From assembly GCA_020635905.1 (NCBI GenBank), contig JACJYV010000004.1, positions 1 through 64,000 of the forward strand: a DNA stretch of 64,000 nucleotides, written 5' to 3'. Every line of letters begins with the position of its first letter. The stretch's first letter is position 1. Source of the stretch: Bacteroidia bacterium (lineage in GTDB: Bacteria; Bacteroidota; Bacteroidia; J057; JADKCL01). The translations under genes were made by a program, and so were the position numbers. The notes under the pieces were generated by a model that worked only from the letters and a program-made list of their open reading frames with translations, did not search any database and was not told where the DNA came from. This document shows, in pieces, positions 25,286-33,928 of this stretch.

Positions 25286-26704
25286 TTGTCTTCCCTCTTC
25301 CACCAGATCATCCAGGACCAACTCTCCAAACGGGGAATTGCCCTTACCACGGACCAGGCCCGGGTTCTGGACAGGTTTATTGCGTTTTACCGCAATGAGA
25401 TCAACCGTGGGGTTTTTCTCATCAGTGGGGCTGCAGGAACGGGGAAAACCTTTTTCATTCAGGTCATTTCTGATTATTTGCGCTCTCAGGGCTGGAAGGT
25501 TGTGCTGCTCGCCCCGACAGGTCGCGCGGCCAAAGTACTGACCCGCCGTACCCGCAAATATGCCTCCACCATTCACCGCGAAATTTTCTCCCTGACCGAA
25601 GGTCCCGGGGGTACGCCTTCATTTTTTCTCAAGGACAATAACGACCAACCCAAGACCTGCTACATTGTGGATGAGGCCTCCATGGTTGGCGATACGGGCG
25701 GTAAGGGCGCGGATGGGCTGCTGGGCCAGACCCTGCGTTATGTGTTCGATGGCCCGTCGGGCCATAAGCTGATTCTGGTGGGTGATCCCAACCAGTTGCC
25801 CCCTGTGGGAAGTACCCTTTCCCCGGCACTCAATGGCGATTACCTGAGCAAAACCTTTGGTTTGGCTCCTGAATCAGGCGATATCCGCGAAATCATGCGC
25901 CAGCGCCAGGGTTCGGAAATCCTCGAACTGGCGGGAAGCATTCTGGAAGCCAGGGAATCGGGAAAAATTCCTGAGCTTGAAATTCCCTACGGAAAGGAGA
26001 TTTCTGTCCTGGAAACTCCCTATCAGGTGATGGATGAATACATTTCCAACTTCGAAAGCGATAACCTCGACAAAGTGGTGATTGTCACCTACTCCAACTT
26101 TTTTGCCACCCAGATCAATCAGGCCCTGCGGGCTCAGATGTTTGACACTGAGGATATTTTGGTGGCAGGAGAAGTGGTGATGGTGGTCAAAAATAACTAT
26201 TCCTGGGGAGGGAAAAAGTTTCCTTTCATCGCCAACGGGGAGATGGGCACCATCAAGAAGGTGTATTACGAATCGCTCGAAGAGCGATATGGGCTGAAAT
26301 GGATGGATATCTGCATAGAATTTCAGGATTTGCAGGAAGAACCCGTGGAAATTGATTGCAAGGTGGTGCTGGATTTGCTGCAAAGCAAGGATCCTCAATT
26401 GTCCAATGCGGTCATGCACCAGGTGGCACAGGCCCGCAGGAGGGAGGTGGAGGAATTACCCAAAACCCGCCAACGGGAAACCTTGCGCAAGGACCCCTAC
26501 ATGAATGCCCTGCAGATCAAATACGGCTATGCCATTACGGGTCACAAAGCCCAGGGTGGGCAGTGGAAATACGTAATTGGGGCTTTTGAGCCACTTTATA
26601 AGGGTGTTGAAATGTCAGATTATCTTCGCTGGACATACACAGTGATCACCCGCGCAGAGGAGCATTTGTATTTGTTCAGATTTCCCTTCTTTCCCAAAGT
26701 TTAG
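25286..26704 (+). CDS. RecD-like ATP-dependent DNA helicase (SF1)
   Basis: A 472-residue SF1B helicase. Walker A GAAGTGKT at 48-55, then LAPTGRAAKVL (motif Ia), Y-I-V-D-E-A-S-M-V (Walker B), LVGDPNQLPPVG (motif III) and a C-terminal UvrD_C_2 domain with Y-A-I-T-G-H-K-A-Q-G-G-Q-W (motif V) and Y-T-V-I-T-R-A-E-E (motif VI). This short form without RecD N-terminal domains is typical of Bacteroidota stand-alone RecD2/PIF1-like helicases, assumed to work in DNA repair. The start is a TTG: an in-frame TAA lies 9 bases upstream and there is no early ATG. The gene must be transcribed from very close by, or by read-through of the terminator just upstream. Confidence 0.88.
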   Translation: MSSLFHQIIQDQLSKRGIALTTDQARVLDRFIAFYRNEINRGVFLISGAAGTGKTFFIQVISDYLRSQGWKVVLLAPTGRAAKVLTRRTRKYASTIHREIFSLTEGPGGTPSFFLKDNNDQPKTCYIVDEASMVGDTGGKGADGLLGQTLRYVFDGPSGHKLILVGDPNQLPPVGSTLSPALNGDYLSKTFGLAPESGDIREIMRQRQGSEILELAGSILEARESGKIPELEIPYGKEISVLETPYQVMDEYISNFESDNLDKVVIVTYSNFFATQINQALRAQMFDTEDILVAGEVVMVVKNNYSWGGKKFPFIANGEMGTIKKVYYESLEERYGLKWMDICIEFQDLQEEPVEIDCKVVLDLLQSKDPQLSNAVMHQVAQARRREVEELPKTRQRETLRKDPYMNALQIKYGYAITGHKAQGGQWKYVIGAFEPLYKGVEMSDYLRWTYTVITRAEEHLYLFRFPFFPKV

Positions 26705-26718
26705 GCGGGATTTCTTAT

Positions 26719-26840
26719 GGGGACCTCTAAAAACAAAGAAGGTCAAGGCGGACGCAGTTGCAGAAAGCGGAGTTTACTGAGGTAAATGAGCATTTCTGAA
26801 ACAAGTCCAACGCAGAGATTCGAAGTTTTTAGAGGTGCCC
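26719..26840. repeat. Dispersed inverted-repeat element, long form (copy B)
   Basis: A 122-bp element with 16-bp ends matching at 15 positions (GGGGACCTCTAAAAAC at 26719-26734; complement at 26825-26840). Inside is a second dyad around TTTACTGAGGTAAA. The outer parts match the element at 16475-16538. It fills the gap between two converging genes and abuts the stop codon of the LysE gene exactly (26841). Confidence 0.85.
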
Positions 26841-27488
26841 TTAGGTAATCATAAATTTTACCACATAATTGATGGCCAGGTAAGCAGCCAGGAGCAGGAA
26901 AATCACTCCCACCACCGCATTTATTTTAGCCCGGGTGGCCAGCCCAATATTCCGTTTTTTACGGTGGGCAATTACAATGAATAAATAATACAGCATAAAG
27001 GTTCCAACTGGAACCCCGGCCAGGAAGGCAAATAAAATGGAAGTGGATTCACCCAGCCAACCCCAGGCGGTCAGAGTGGTGGTGATTCCCGCCCAAAACA
27101 ACAGCACCATGGGATTGGTGGCGCAAAGCAGGATTCCGTAGAGAATTTCGTTGCCTGCTTTGGAGGTATGGGTTTGCCGCACGGCTTTGATGGCAGCTCT
27201 TTTGCGGGTAATGATGGTATAAATGCCCAATCCCAAAAGCAGTGGAATTGAGGCCATATAAATGATTTTTACCAGCAGGCTGTTTTCGTTGGGATTAAAA
27301 CTCAGGCTGAAAAGGGGGACTGCACAATAAATGGCTTCCACGATAATGCCTCCAATTCCGATCATGAAGGCCGATTTTCGCCCTTTATTGAGCGTGGCTG
27401 CCACCACAGCCATATTCACCGCACCCACAGGAATGGAAGCGATAAAGGCGATGACTGCTCCAAGCAGAACTGTAATTACATAGTTCAT
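26841..27488 (-). CDS. LysE family amino-acid/translocator protein
   Basis: A 215-residue inner-membrane protein with six hydrophobic segments. The N-terminus carries the family signature: a small-residue helix, then S-I-P-V-G-A-V-N-M-A-V, then G-R-K-S-A-F-M-I-G-I-G-G; the central N-P-M-V-L-L-F-W helix is also typical of LysE/RhtB exporters. Substrate not predictable. It is downstream of the M32 carboxypeptidase gene with 8 bp between and is probably in the same operon; exporting amino acids freed by peptide breakdown would make sense but is inference. Confidence 0.82.
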   Translation of the reverse strand: MNYVITVLLGAVIAFIASIPVGAVNMAVVAATLNKGRKSAFMIGIGGIIVEAIYCAVPLFSLSFNPNENSLLVKIIYMASIPLLLGLGIYTIITRKRAAIKAVRQTHTSKAGNEILYGILLCATNPMVLLFWAGITTTLTAWGWLGESTSILFAFLAGVPVGTFMLYYLFIVIAHRKKRNIGLATRAKINAVVGVIFLLLAAYLAINYVVKFMIT

Positions 27489-27496
27489 GGGCAGTT

Positions 27497-28990
27497 TCAG
27501 CTATACTGGTAAATATGATGGTATTTATTCTTCATCATTTCCACGAAATATTTCACGTCCAGGGCTTCTCCTGTAATGTTTTTGCATAATTCCTCCGAAA
27601 GAAAAACCCGTCCGTGACGGTGGATATTTTCATTTAACCACAATTTTAAGGAAGTGAAGTTGCCAATCGCAAATTCGTTTTCCAAATCAGGAAGCACTTT
27701 TTGCGCATTTTGCATAAACTGAGCTGCATAAAAGCTGCCCAGAGAGTAGGTGGGAAAGTACCCGAAATTGCCATGGGCCCAGTGAATATCCTGCAAAACG
27801 CCTTCATTGGCCGAGGCGGGTCTGATGCCAAGATAATCCTGCATTTTGGCTTCCCAGGCCTTTTCCAGGTCTTTGACCTGGAGTTTTCCACTGATCATTT
27901 CATTTTCCAGCTCAAAGCGCAAAATGATGTGAGTATGGTAGCTCAACTCGTCAGAATTGATGCGGGTAGGGGAGGGAACCACCCGATTCACCACCCTAAA
28001 AATATCTTCAGGGCCTATGCCTGCAAGTTTGTCAGGAAACAAATCTGCAAAATGAGGAAAAAAGTACTCCCAGAAAGCCTGTGAGCGACCCACGTTATTC
28101 TCATATAACCTGCTTTGGGATTCATGAATGGAAATGGAGCAGTGTTGACCTGAGGGAAGTCCGTAGCGGTCGGGCCGCAACGATTGCTCATAGATGCCGT
28201 GTCCACCTTCGTGAATGCTGAAAAAAAGCATTCTCAGGGGATCATTTTCAGAAACCAAAGTGGTGATGCGCACATCTTCAGGCGCCAGTGGAATGGTAAA
28301 TGGATGGGCTGAAGAATCCTGCCTTCCCCGCTGAAAATCAAAACCCAAACGCGACAGCACCATTTTGCTGAATGCAATCTGCTTATCTTCGGGCACAACC
28401 TGCCGCACAAAAGAGGTGTCAATCTGTGGGAAATTTGCTGCTGAACGTACCAAACCTCCCAATTCCCGCTTAAAGCCTTCAAAAAGCCGGGTCACAGCCT
28501 CAGTAGTCATGCCCGGGTGGTAAAGATCCAACAGGGCGTCGTAAGGATTGGCCTGATAGCCTGCGTATTCAGCACTTTGTCTTTTGAGATCAACCAGTTC
28601 AGTCAGTTTGGCGGCGAAAGGCAGAAAACTGTTCTCTTCCCTGGCTTTCAGCCAGGCAGATTGTGCTTCTGAGGTCACCTGGGCCGTTTTCTTGACAAAT
28701 TCCAGGGGGAATTTGAGTTGTTTGTCCAGATCACGTCTGATTTCCCGCAAATCGGCCTGCGAAATGGAATCCAGTTGGCTGGCTTCTTTTTCGGCCGCTT
28801 CCAGCAGGCCAGGTACCTCTTCCAGCGATCTTTTGTGGTAAAGGCCAGCCAGGGTGCCAATCTGCCGGGCCCGTCTGGGTGCAGAACCTGCTGCCATATT
28901 GACTTCCTTGTCCCAGGTAAGCATGCTGATGCCCGCCCGCAGGTCGGCCAGTTCAGCTAAAGAATTTTGCAGAGGTTCAAATGCGGTCAT
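27497..28990 (-). CDS. M32 family metallocarboxypeptidase
   Basis: A 497-residue cytosolic zinc carboxypeptidase (Taq/Pfu carboxypeptidase family). The zinc-binding HExxH is HEGGH at 260-264, followed by the H-E-S-Q-S-R motif about 30 residues later that supplies the third ligand, and I-N-S-D-E-L-S-Y-H. All-helical with no signal peptide; length is standard (about 500). It removes C-terminal residues from peptides with broad specificity except proline. The start overlaps the stop of the upstream DUF423 gene by four bases, and a LysE-type exporter follows. Confidence 0.93.
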   Translation of the reverse strand: MTAFEPLQNSLAELADLRAGISMLTWDKEVNMAAGSAPRRARQIGTLAGLYHKRSLEEVPGLLEAAEKEASQLDSISQADLREIRRDLDKQLKFPLEFVKKTAQVTSEAQSAWLKAREENSFLPFAAKLTELVDLKRQSAEYAGYQANPYDALLDLYHPGMTTEAVTRLFEGFKRELGGLVRSAANFPQIDTSFVRQVVPEDKQIAFSKMVLSRLGFDFQRGRQDSSAHPFTIPLAPEDVRITTLVSENDPLRMLFFSIHEGGHGIYEQSLRPDRYGLPSGQHCSISIHESQSRLYENNVGRSQAFWEYFFPHFADLFPDKLAGIGPEDIFRVVNRVVPSPTRINSDELSYHTHIILRFELENEMISGKLQVKDLEKAWEAKMQDYLGIRPASANEGVLQDIHWAHGNFGYFPTYSLGSFYAAQFMQNAQKVLPDLENEFAIGNFTSLKLWLNENIHRHGRVFLSEELCKNITGEALDVKYFVEMMKNKYHHIYQYS

Positions 28991-29370
28991 TCAGCTTTAT
29001 TTAAAATGAAATGAAGGGTCATGGAGCCCCAGGCCAGGATCATGAGCAAACCACCCAGGGGTGTGACAAAGCCAATGCCTTTGGCTTCAGCCAGGGTGAG
29101 CAGGTAGATGGACCCAGAAAACAGCAGGGTGCCTAAAATGGTGCCCCAAACTGAAAAAGAAAGCCATTTACTGGCTTTTCCACTTTGACGAATGAGAATG
29201 CCGAGTGCCAGCAACAATAAAGCATGGTAGATTTGATAGCGTGTACCCGTGGTAAAAGAGGCCAATGCATCCAAAGAAAGGCTGCTTTTCAGGGCATGCG
29301 CCCCAAAAGCTCCTAAAATAATCCCGCTGAATCCGTAAAGGGATCCGGCAATCAACGCAATCCGATCCAT
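28987..29370 (-). CDS. DUF423 small membrane protein
   Basis: A 127-residue protein with four membrane helices. The opening (A-G-S-L-Y-G-F-S-G-I-I-L-G-A-F-G-A-H-A-L) and the Y-Q-I-Y-H-A-L-L-L-L-A-L-G helix are the DUF423 (YgdD/TMEM256-like) signature, and P-L-G-G-L-L-M-I-L-A-W sits in the last helix. Function unknown. First gene of a three-gene minus-strand operon with M32 carboxypeptidase and LysE. Confidence 0.85.
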   Translation of the reverse strand: MDRIALIAGSLYGFSGIILGAFGAHALKSSLSLDALASFTTGTRYQIYHALLLLALGILIRQSGKASKWLSFSVWGTILGTLLFSGSIYLLTLAEAKGIGFVTPLGGLLMILAWGSMTLHFILNKAE

Positions 29371-29474
29371 ACGCTAAGATGATCTTGGCCAGCTAAAGTT
29401 AAGGTCCAATATCCAAAATTCAATTTTCAAAAAGATATTCCAAACCAAAGTGACGTTTGTTACTTTGGAAAATT

Positions 29475-29828
29475 TTATTCAATTCCCGTTTTCTGCTCCA
29501 TTTGGGCCGCTTTTCTTTCAGTTGGATTGTTGAAAACAAATCCCGCCTGGTTTTCATCCTCATAATAATCCACTTCCATGCCCATCACATACATTCCGTG
29601 CCGTTGATCCATCAGAATTTCCATCCCATCCCCAAAATATACCTTGTCTTCCTCCCTTGGCACGTCAAATCCCAGCAAATAAGAAACTCCTGCACATCCA
29701 CCTCCCTGAATTCCAATTCGTAAGGCATATTCCTCTGGCACGGACAGATTTGTTCTGATGGATTCAATCTGAGCCAGCGCAGCCGCGGTAAAAGTGAAGG
29801 GGGCCAATGGAAGGTTTTTTGCAGTCAT
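29475..29828 (-). CDS. HesB/IscA-like protein lacking the C-terminal CxC
   Basis: A 117-residue A-type iron-sulfur carrier homologue. The start at 29828 is preferred to the longer frame (29915) because the domain begins at once and a promoter lies between. Cys45 in QGGGCAGVSY is the conserved first ligand, and G-F-V-F-N-N-P aligns with the normal end of the domain. The usual C-G-C pair that should follow is absent; the protein ends T-E-R-K-A-A-Q-M-E-Q-K-T-G-I-E. With only one of three cluster cysteines, classic Fe-S transfer is doubtful. Other IscA-like proteins without CxC exist, with unclear roles. It is divergent from the mutAB-meaB operon. Confidence 0.85.
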   Translation of the reverse strand: MTAKNLPLAPFTFTAAALAQIESIRTNLSVPEEYALRIGIQGGGCAGVSYLLGFDVPREEDKVYFGDGMEILMDQRHGMYVMGMEVDYYEDENQAGFVFNNPTERKAAQMEQKTGIE

Positions 29829-29879
29829 AAGGACGGATTTTTCTGGAAATCCTGATAAACTGAATTGCAAGTGACTTTT

Positions 29880-29901
29880 CAAATTTAAAAAACTAATTTT
29901 G
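29880..29901. promoter_or_regulatory. Divergent -7 elements for the HesB-like gene and mutA
   Basis: CAAATTTA (29880-29887) reads TAAATTTG on the minus strand, a -7 for the HesB-like gene. TAATTTTG (29894-29901) is a -7 for mutA. Neither has an ideal -33. The pair sits back to back, and the rightward one rules out the TTG at 29899 as the mutA start. Confidence 0.45.
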
Positions 29902-29928
29902 AAGGGTATTAGCAAATTGATTACGGGA

Positions 29929-31770
29929 ATGAGCGACGGATTGTTTTCAGAATTTCCACCTTTTGACCCTCAGGACTGGGCCGAAAAAGTAAGCCGCGAC
30001 CTGAAAGGACGGGAGGTGTCTTCCCTCGACTGGAAAATGCCGGACGGTTTTGCCATGCCGCCCCTGGAAAGAAAAGATGATTTAAAGGATAAAGTTGCCT
30101 GGAAAAACCTTTTTCCGGGCGAATCTCCCTTTTTAAGGGGAGGTACTTTTCAGGGAGCTTCGCAAAATTCCTGGGTGATCGGGCAGGAGGTTCCCTTTGC
30201 TGATCCTGCTTTGGCCCGGGCCGAAGTGGGCGATACCTTCGAACATGGCGTCCATGCCCTGGTGCTCGATCTGGCCAGGTTTTCCCCTGAAAATGCTTTG
30301 TTGGTATTGCAGGACTGGGATGCCCAGTCTGTGGCCCTTCATTTGACGGATGATCTTCAACATACCCCTTCATTGGATTTATTGTTGAAAATAATCTCCC
30401 AAAGTGGGGTTCCTGCGGAAAAAATCACGGGTGGCCTTGAAAATAATCCTCTCAACCGCCTGATCACGGGTACCTCTTCAGTGGCAGAAATGGATAACCT
30501 GTTGCCCCAATGTGTGCGGGATTTCCAAACCATCCAGGGCAAAATGCCCTGGGTGAAGGCCATGAATATCGACCTTTCTCCCGTCAGTCTGGCGGGAGGG
30601 ACCCAAACCCAGCAAATTGCCTGGGCCTTGTCCCAACTCGTGGAATACGTGGAATATTTTCAGAATGCAGGAGTAAGCGCGGAAAATTTCTTTCAGGGAA
30701 TCATGTTTACTTTCCCCGTAGGAACCCACTTTTTTCCTGAAATTGCCAAATTCAGGGCCTTTCGCCTGCTTCTGACCCGGGTCATGGAGGCTTATGGAGT
30801 GAGATTTTCATCTGAAAATCCCTCCTTTATTCAGGCCAGGACAGCACTTGCATGCCTTGGAGCCCACGATGCCAATACCAATCTGCTGCGCACCACTACC
30901 GCGGCTATGTCAGCCGTGATCGGGGGAGCAGACATGATCACCCTGGCACCTCATGACCTGTTAGCTGGAAAATCCAGCCATTTGGCAGCCCGCATGGCCC
31001 GCAATATCCAGCTGATTCTGAGGGATGAATCTCACCTGGGAAAAGTAATTGACCCCGCAGGAGGGAGTTATTACCTGGAAGTGATGACCGAAAAAATGGC
31101 GGACGCGGCCTGGAGTTTGTTTCAGGAAACGGAAAAACTGGGTGGATTTTTGGTGGCCATCAAAACAGGTTGGTTGCGGTCAAAAATCATGGAAGTGGTT
31201 TACCAGCAAAAGCAGGAAATTTCCACCCGCAAAGAAGTTTTGATTGGGATCAACGATTTTCCTGCGCAGGGAAATGGAGAAGGCTTTTTGCAGGCGCCTT
31301 ATCTTGCTGTGAACTCCTTCAGGACGGTGGGCGCTGATTTTGAGGCTCTGCGCAAGAGGGGAGAGGAATTGAATCAAAAATGGGAGAAAAGGATGCAAGC
31401 CGCGCTGTTCACCTTTGGAAAAGCTGCCTTCAGAAGTGCCAGAAGTAATTTTGCTTCCAATTTGTTGGGTTTGGCGGGTTTGGAAATGGTCGAAAATCTC
31501 ACCCCAAATGAGCCTGAAAAAGCTCTGCAATGGTTGGCCAAAACCCAGCCAGAAGTAATTGTGCTTTGCAGTTCAGACGAAGAATACCTTTCCCCTGGCC
31601 TGGATTTTATTCCCCAAATCAAAACCCAATTGCCCGAAAGCATCCTTATTGTGGCTGGAAAACCTGCTGAAATGGATAGGTTGACTGCTGCAGGGATTGA
31701 TCACTTTATTTACCTGAATCAAAATGCGGTCAGTTTCCTGAATGAACTGCTGGACCGTTTAGAAGCATAA
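29929..31770 (+). CDS. mutA: Methylmalonyl-CoA mutase small (beta) subunit
   Basis: A 613-residue protein homologous to the large subunit that follows. It has the TIM-barrel mutase domain (for example A-R-T-A-L-A-C-L-G-A-H-D-A-N-T-N and D-P-A-G-G-S-Y-Y-L-E) and a Rossmann-like C-terminal domain, but no D-x-H-x-x-G cobalamin motif, as expected for the non-catalytic subunit of the heterodimer. The start at 29929 (MSDGLFSEFPPFDPQDW) is chosen because the -7 element overlaps the only earlier candidate. The stop is followed after 3 bases by mutB, so the subunits are made together. The enzyme interconverts succinyl-CoA and methylmalonyl-CoA in propionate metabolism. Confidence 0.92.
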   Translation: MSDGLFSEFPPFDPQDWAEKVSRDLKGREVSSLDWKMPDGFAMPPLERKDDLKDKVAWKNLFPGESPFLRGGTFQGASQNSWVIGQEVPFADPALARAEVGDTFEHGVHALVLDLARFSPENALLVLQDWDAQSVALHLTDDLQHTPSLDLLLKIISQSGVPAEKITGGLENNPLNRLITGTSSVAEMDNLLPQCVRDFQTIQGKMPWVKAMNIDLSPVSLAGGTQTQQIAWALSQLVEYVEYFQNAGVSAENFFQGIMFTFPVGTHFFPEIAKFRAFRLLLTRVMEAYGVRFSSENPSFIQARTALACLGAHDANTNLLRTTTAAMSAVIGGADMITLAPHDLLAGKSSHLAARMARNIQLILRDESHLGKVIDPAGGSYYLEVMTEKMADAAWSLFQETEKLGGFLVAIKTGWLRSKIMEVVYQQKQEISTRKEVLIGINDFPAQGNGEGFLQAPYLAVNSFRTVGADFEALRKRGEELNQKWEKRMQAALFTFGKAAFRSARSNFASNLLGLAGLEMVENLTPNEPEKALQWLAKTQPEVIVLCSSDEEYLSPGLDFIPQIKTQLPESILIVAGKPAEMDRLTAAGIDHFIYLNQNAVSFLNELLDRLEA

Positions 31771-31773
31771 ATC

Positions 31774-33927
31774 ATGAGACCCAATTTCTCAACACTCAGC
31801 TGGAAAAAGGAAGCGAATCAGGAGCAGGGAAAAGCCTGGGATAAGGCCATGCAGGGAAATTCTTCCCTTTGGAATACCCCTGAGTCCATTCCTGTAAAGT
31901 CCCTTTACCTTCCAGAAGATCTGGAAGGACTTTCCCACCTGGATTTTGGGGCGGGATTTCCTCCCTTTCTGGGCGGTCCATATCCAGCCATGTACACCAT
32001 CCGTCCCTGGACAGTGCGGCAGTATGCAGGATTTTCTACGGCAGAGGCTTCCAACGCCTTTTATCGCCGCAATCTGGCCGCTGGCCAGAAAGGACTTTCC
32101 GTAGCCTTCGACCTGGCTACCCACCGCGGTTACGACTCTGATCACCCGCGGGTGAAGGGCGACGTGGGCATGGCCGGGGTGGCCATCGACACGGTGGAGG
32201 ACATGAAAATCCTCTTTGATCGCATTCCACTGGACGAAATGTCCGTTTCCATGACCATGAACGGGGCGGTTATGCCTATCATGGCTTTTTATATTGTGGC
32301 TGCTGAGGAGCAGGGCGTTTCGCCCGAAAAGCTGGCTGGAACCATTCAAAACGACGTTTTGAAGGAGTTTATGGTGCGCAATACCTATATCTATCCGCCC
32401 GCGGCTTCCATGCGCATCATCGCCGACATATTTGAATACACCTCCCGCCACATGCCCCGCTTCAACAGCATCAGCGTGAGCGGTTACCACATGCAGGAAG
32501 CGGGTGCGACTGCCGATCTGGAGCTGGCTTATACCCTGGCCGACGGTCTGGAATACCTGCGTACGGGCATTAAAGCGGGTTTAAGGGTGGATGATTTCGC
32601 CCCGCGTATCTCGTTTTTCTGGGCTGTGGGGATGAATTTTTTCATGGAAATCGCCAAAATGAGAGCGGGAAGGCTGCTTTGGGCCAAATTGGTGAAGCAA
32701 TTTGATCCCCAAAACCCCAAATCCATGTCTCTGCGCACCCATTGCCAGACCTCTGGCTGGAGTCTGACCGAGCAGGATCCTTTCAATAATGTGGCCCGCA
32801 CCTGTGTGGAAGCCATGGGAGCAGCCATGGGCGGCACCCAGTCCCTCCATACCAATGCCCTCGACGAGGCCATTGCACTTCCCACCGACTTTTCGGCCCG
32901 CATTGCCCGCAACACACAATTATATATTCAGCAGGAGACCAAAATCACCAAAGCCGTGGATCCCTGGGCAGGTTCATATTATGTGGAAAAACTGACTGGC
33001 GAATTGGCTGCGCGGGCCTGGGAACTGATCACGGAGGTGGAGGAACTGGGAGGAATGGCCAAAGCCATTGAATCTGGTTTGCCGAAAATGCGCATTGAGG
33101 AATCAGCTACACGGAAACAGGCCCGCATTGACTCAGGATTGGATGTGATTGTGGGAGTCAATAAATACAAAGCAGAGGAGAAAACGCAAATCGAGATTCG
33201 TGAGGTGGATAATACCGCGGTGCGTGAAGCCCAGATTCGTCGCATCAAGGAGGTAAAAGCTACCCGCAATGAAGTTGCGGTCAAAGCCGCTTTGGCAGAG
33301 ATTGAAAAATCCGCTGCAAGCGGGGAAGGCAATTTACTGGCTTTGGCCGTGGTTGCAGCCCGTGCAAGGGCGACTTTAGGAGAAATTTCTTCCGCCATGG
33401 AAACAGCATTTGGCCGTTACAAAGCAGTAATCAGATCCATCAGCGGGGTATATATCAATGAATCCATGGAAAAAGATGCCATTGCCCGGGTACGGGAACT
33501 TGCGGATCGTTTTGCCGAAACGGAAGGTCGTCGCCCCAGAATTCTGGTCGCCAAAATGGGCCAGGACGGGCACGACCGCGGAGCCAAAGTGATCAGCACC
33601 AGCTTTGCTGATCTGGGATTCGACGTGGATATTGGACCCTTATTCCAAACTCCCGAAGAGGTGGCTCGCCAGGCGGTCGAAAATGACGTGCATATCGTTG
33701 GAGTTTCCAGTCTGGCTGGAGGTCACAAAACCCTGATTCCTGAGTTAATTGCTGCTTTGAAAAAAGAGGGCAGAGGAGATGTGCTGGTGATTGCAGGTGG
33801 GGTAATTCCTGAACAGGATTACGAATTCCTGTACCAGGCGGGCGTCCGCGAAGTTTTTGGCCCGGGAACGGTAATCTCAACCGCGGCGGAAAAAATTCTG
33901 GAAGATTTACTCCAATCCAATTCCTGA
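31774..33927 (+). CDS. mutB: Methylmalonyl-CoA mutase large (alpha) subunit
   Basis: A 717-residue catalytic subunit. The N-terminal TIM barrel carries GPYPAMYTIRPWTVRQYAGF, the classic substrate-binding stretch, and SVSMTMNGAV. The C-terminal cobalamin domain has the D-x-H-x-x-G motif at 598-603 (DGHDRG, His600 the lower axial cobalt ligand), then S-S-L-A-G-G-H and A-G-G-V-I-P. Adenosylcobalamin-dependent, cytosolic. It lies between mutA (3-bp gap) and meaB (1-bp gap), which is the standard operon. Confidence 0.97.
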   Translation: MRPNFSTLSWKKEANQEQGKAWDKAMQGNSSLWNTPESIPVKSLYLPEDLEGLSHLDFGAGFPPFLGGPYPAMYTIRPWTVRQYAGFSTAEASNAFYRRNLAAGQKGLSVAFDLATHRGYDSDHPRVKGDVGMAGVAIDTVEDMKILFDRIPLDEMSVSMTMNGAVMPIMAFYIVAAEEQGVSPEKLAGTIQNDVLKEFMVRNTYIYPPAASMRIIADIFEYTSRHMPRFNSISVSGYHMQEAGATADLELAYTLADGLEYLRTGIKAGLRVDDFAPRISFFWAVGMNFFMEIAKMRAGRLLWAKLVKQFDPQNPKSMSLRTHCQTSGWSLTEQDPFNNVARTCVEAMGAAMGGTQSLHTNALDEAIALPTDFSARIARNTQLYIQQETKITKAVDPWAGSYYVEKLTGELAARAWELITEVEELGGMAKAIESGLPKMRIEESATRKQARIDSGLDVIVGVNKYKAEEKTQIEIREVDNTAVREAQIRRIKEVKATRNEVAVKAALAEIEKSAASGEGNLLALAVVAARARATLGEISSAMETAFGRYKAVIRSISGVYINESMEKDAIARVRELADRFAETEGRRPRILVAKMGQDGHDRGAKVISTSFADLGFDVDIGPLFQTPEEVARQAVENDVHIVGVSSLAGGHKTLIPELIAALKKEGRGDVLVIAGGVIPEQDYEFLYQAGVREVFGPGTVISTAAEKILEDLLQSNS

Positions 33928-33928
33928 A

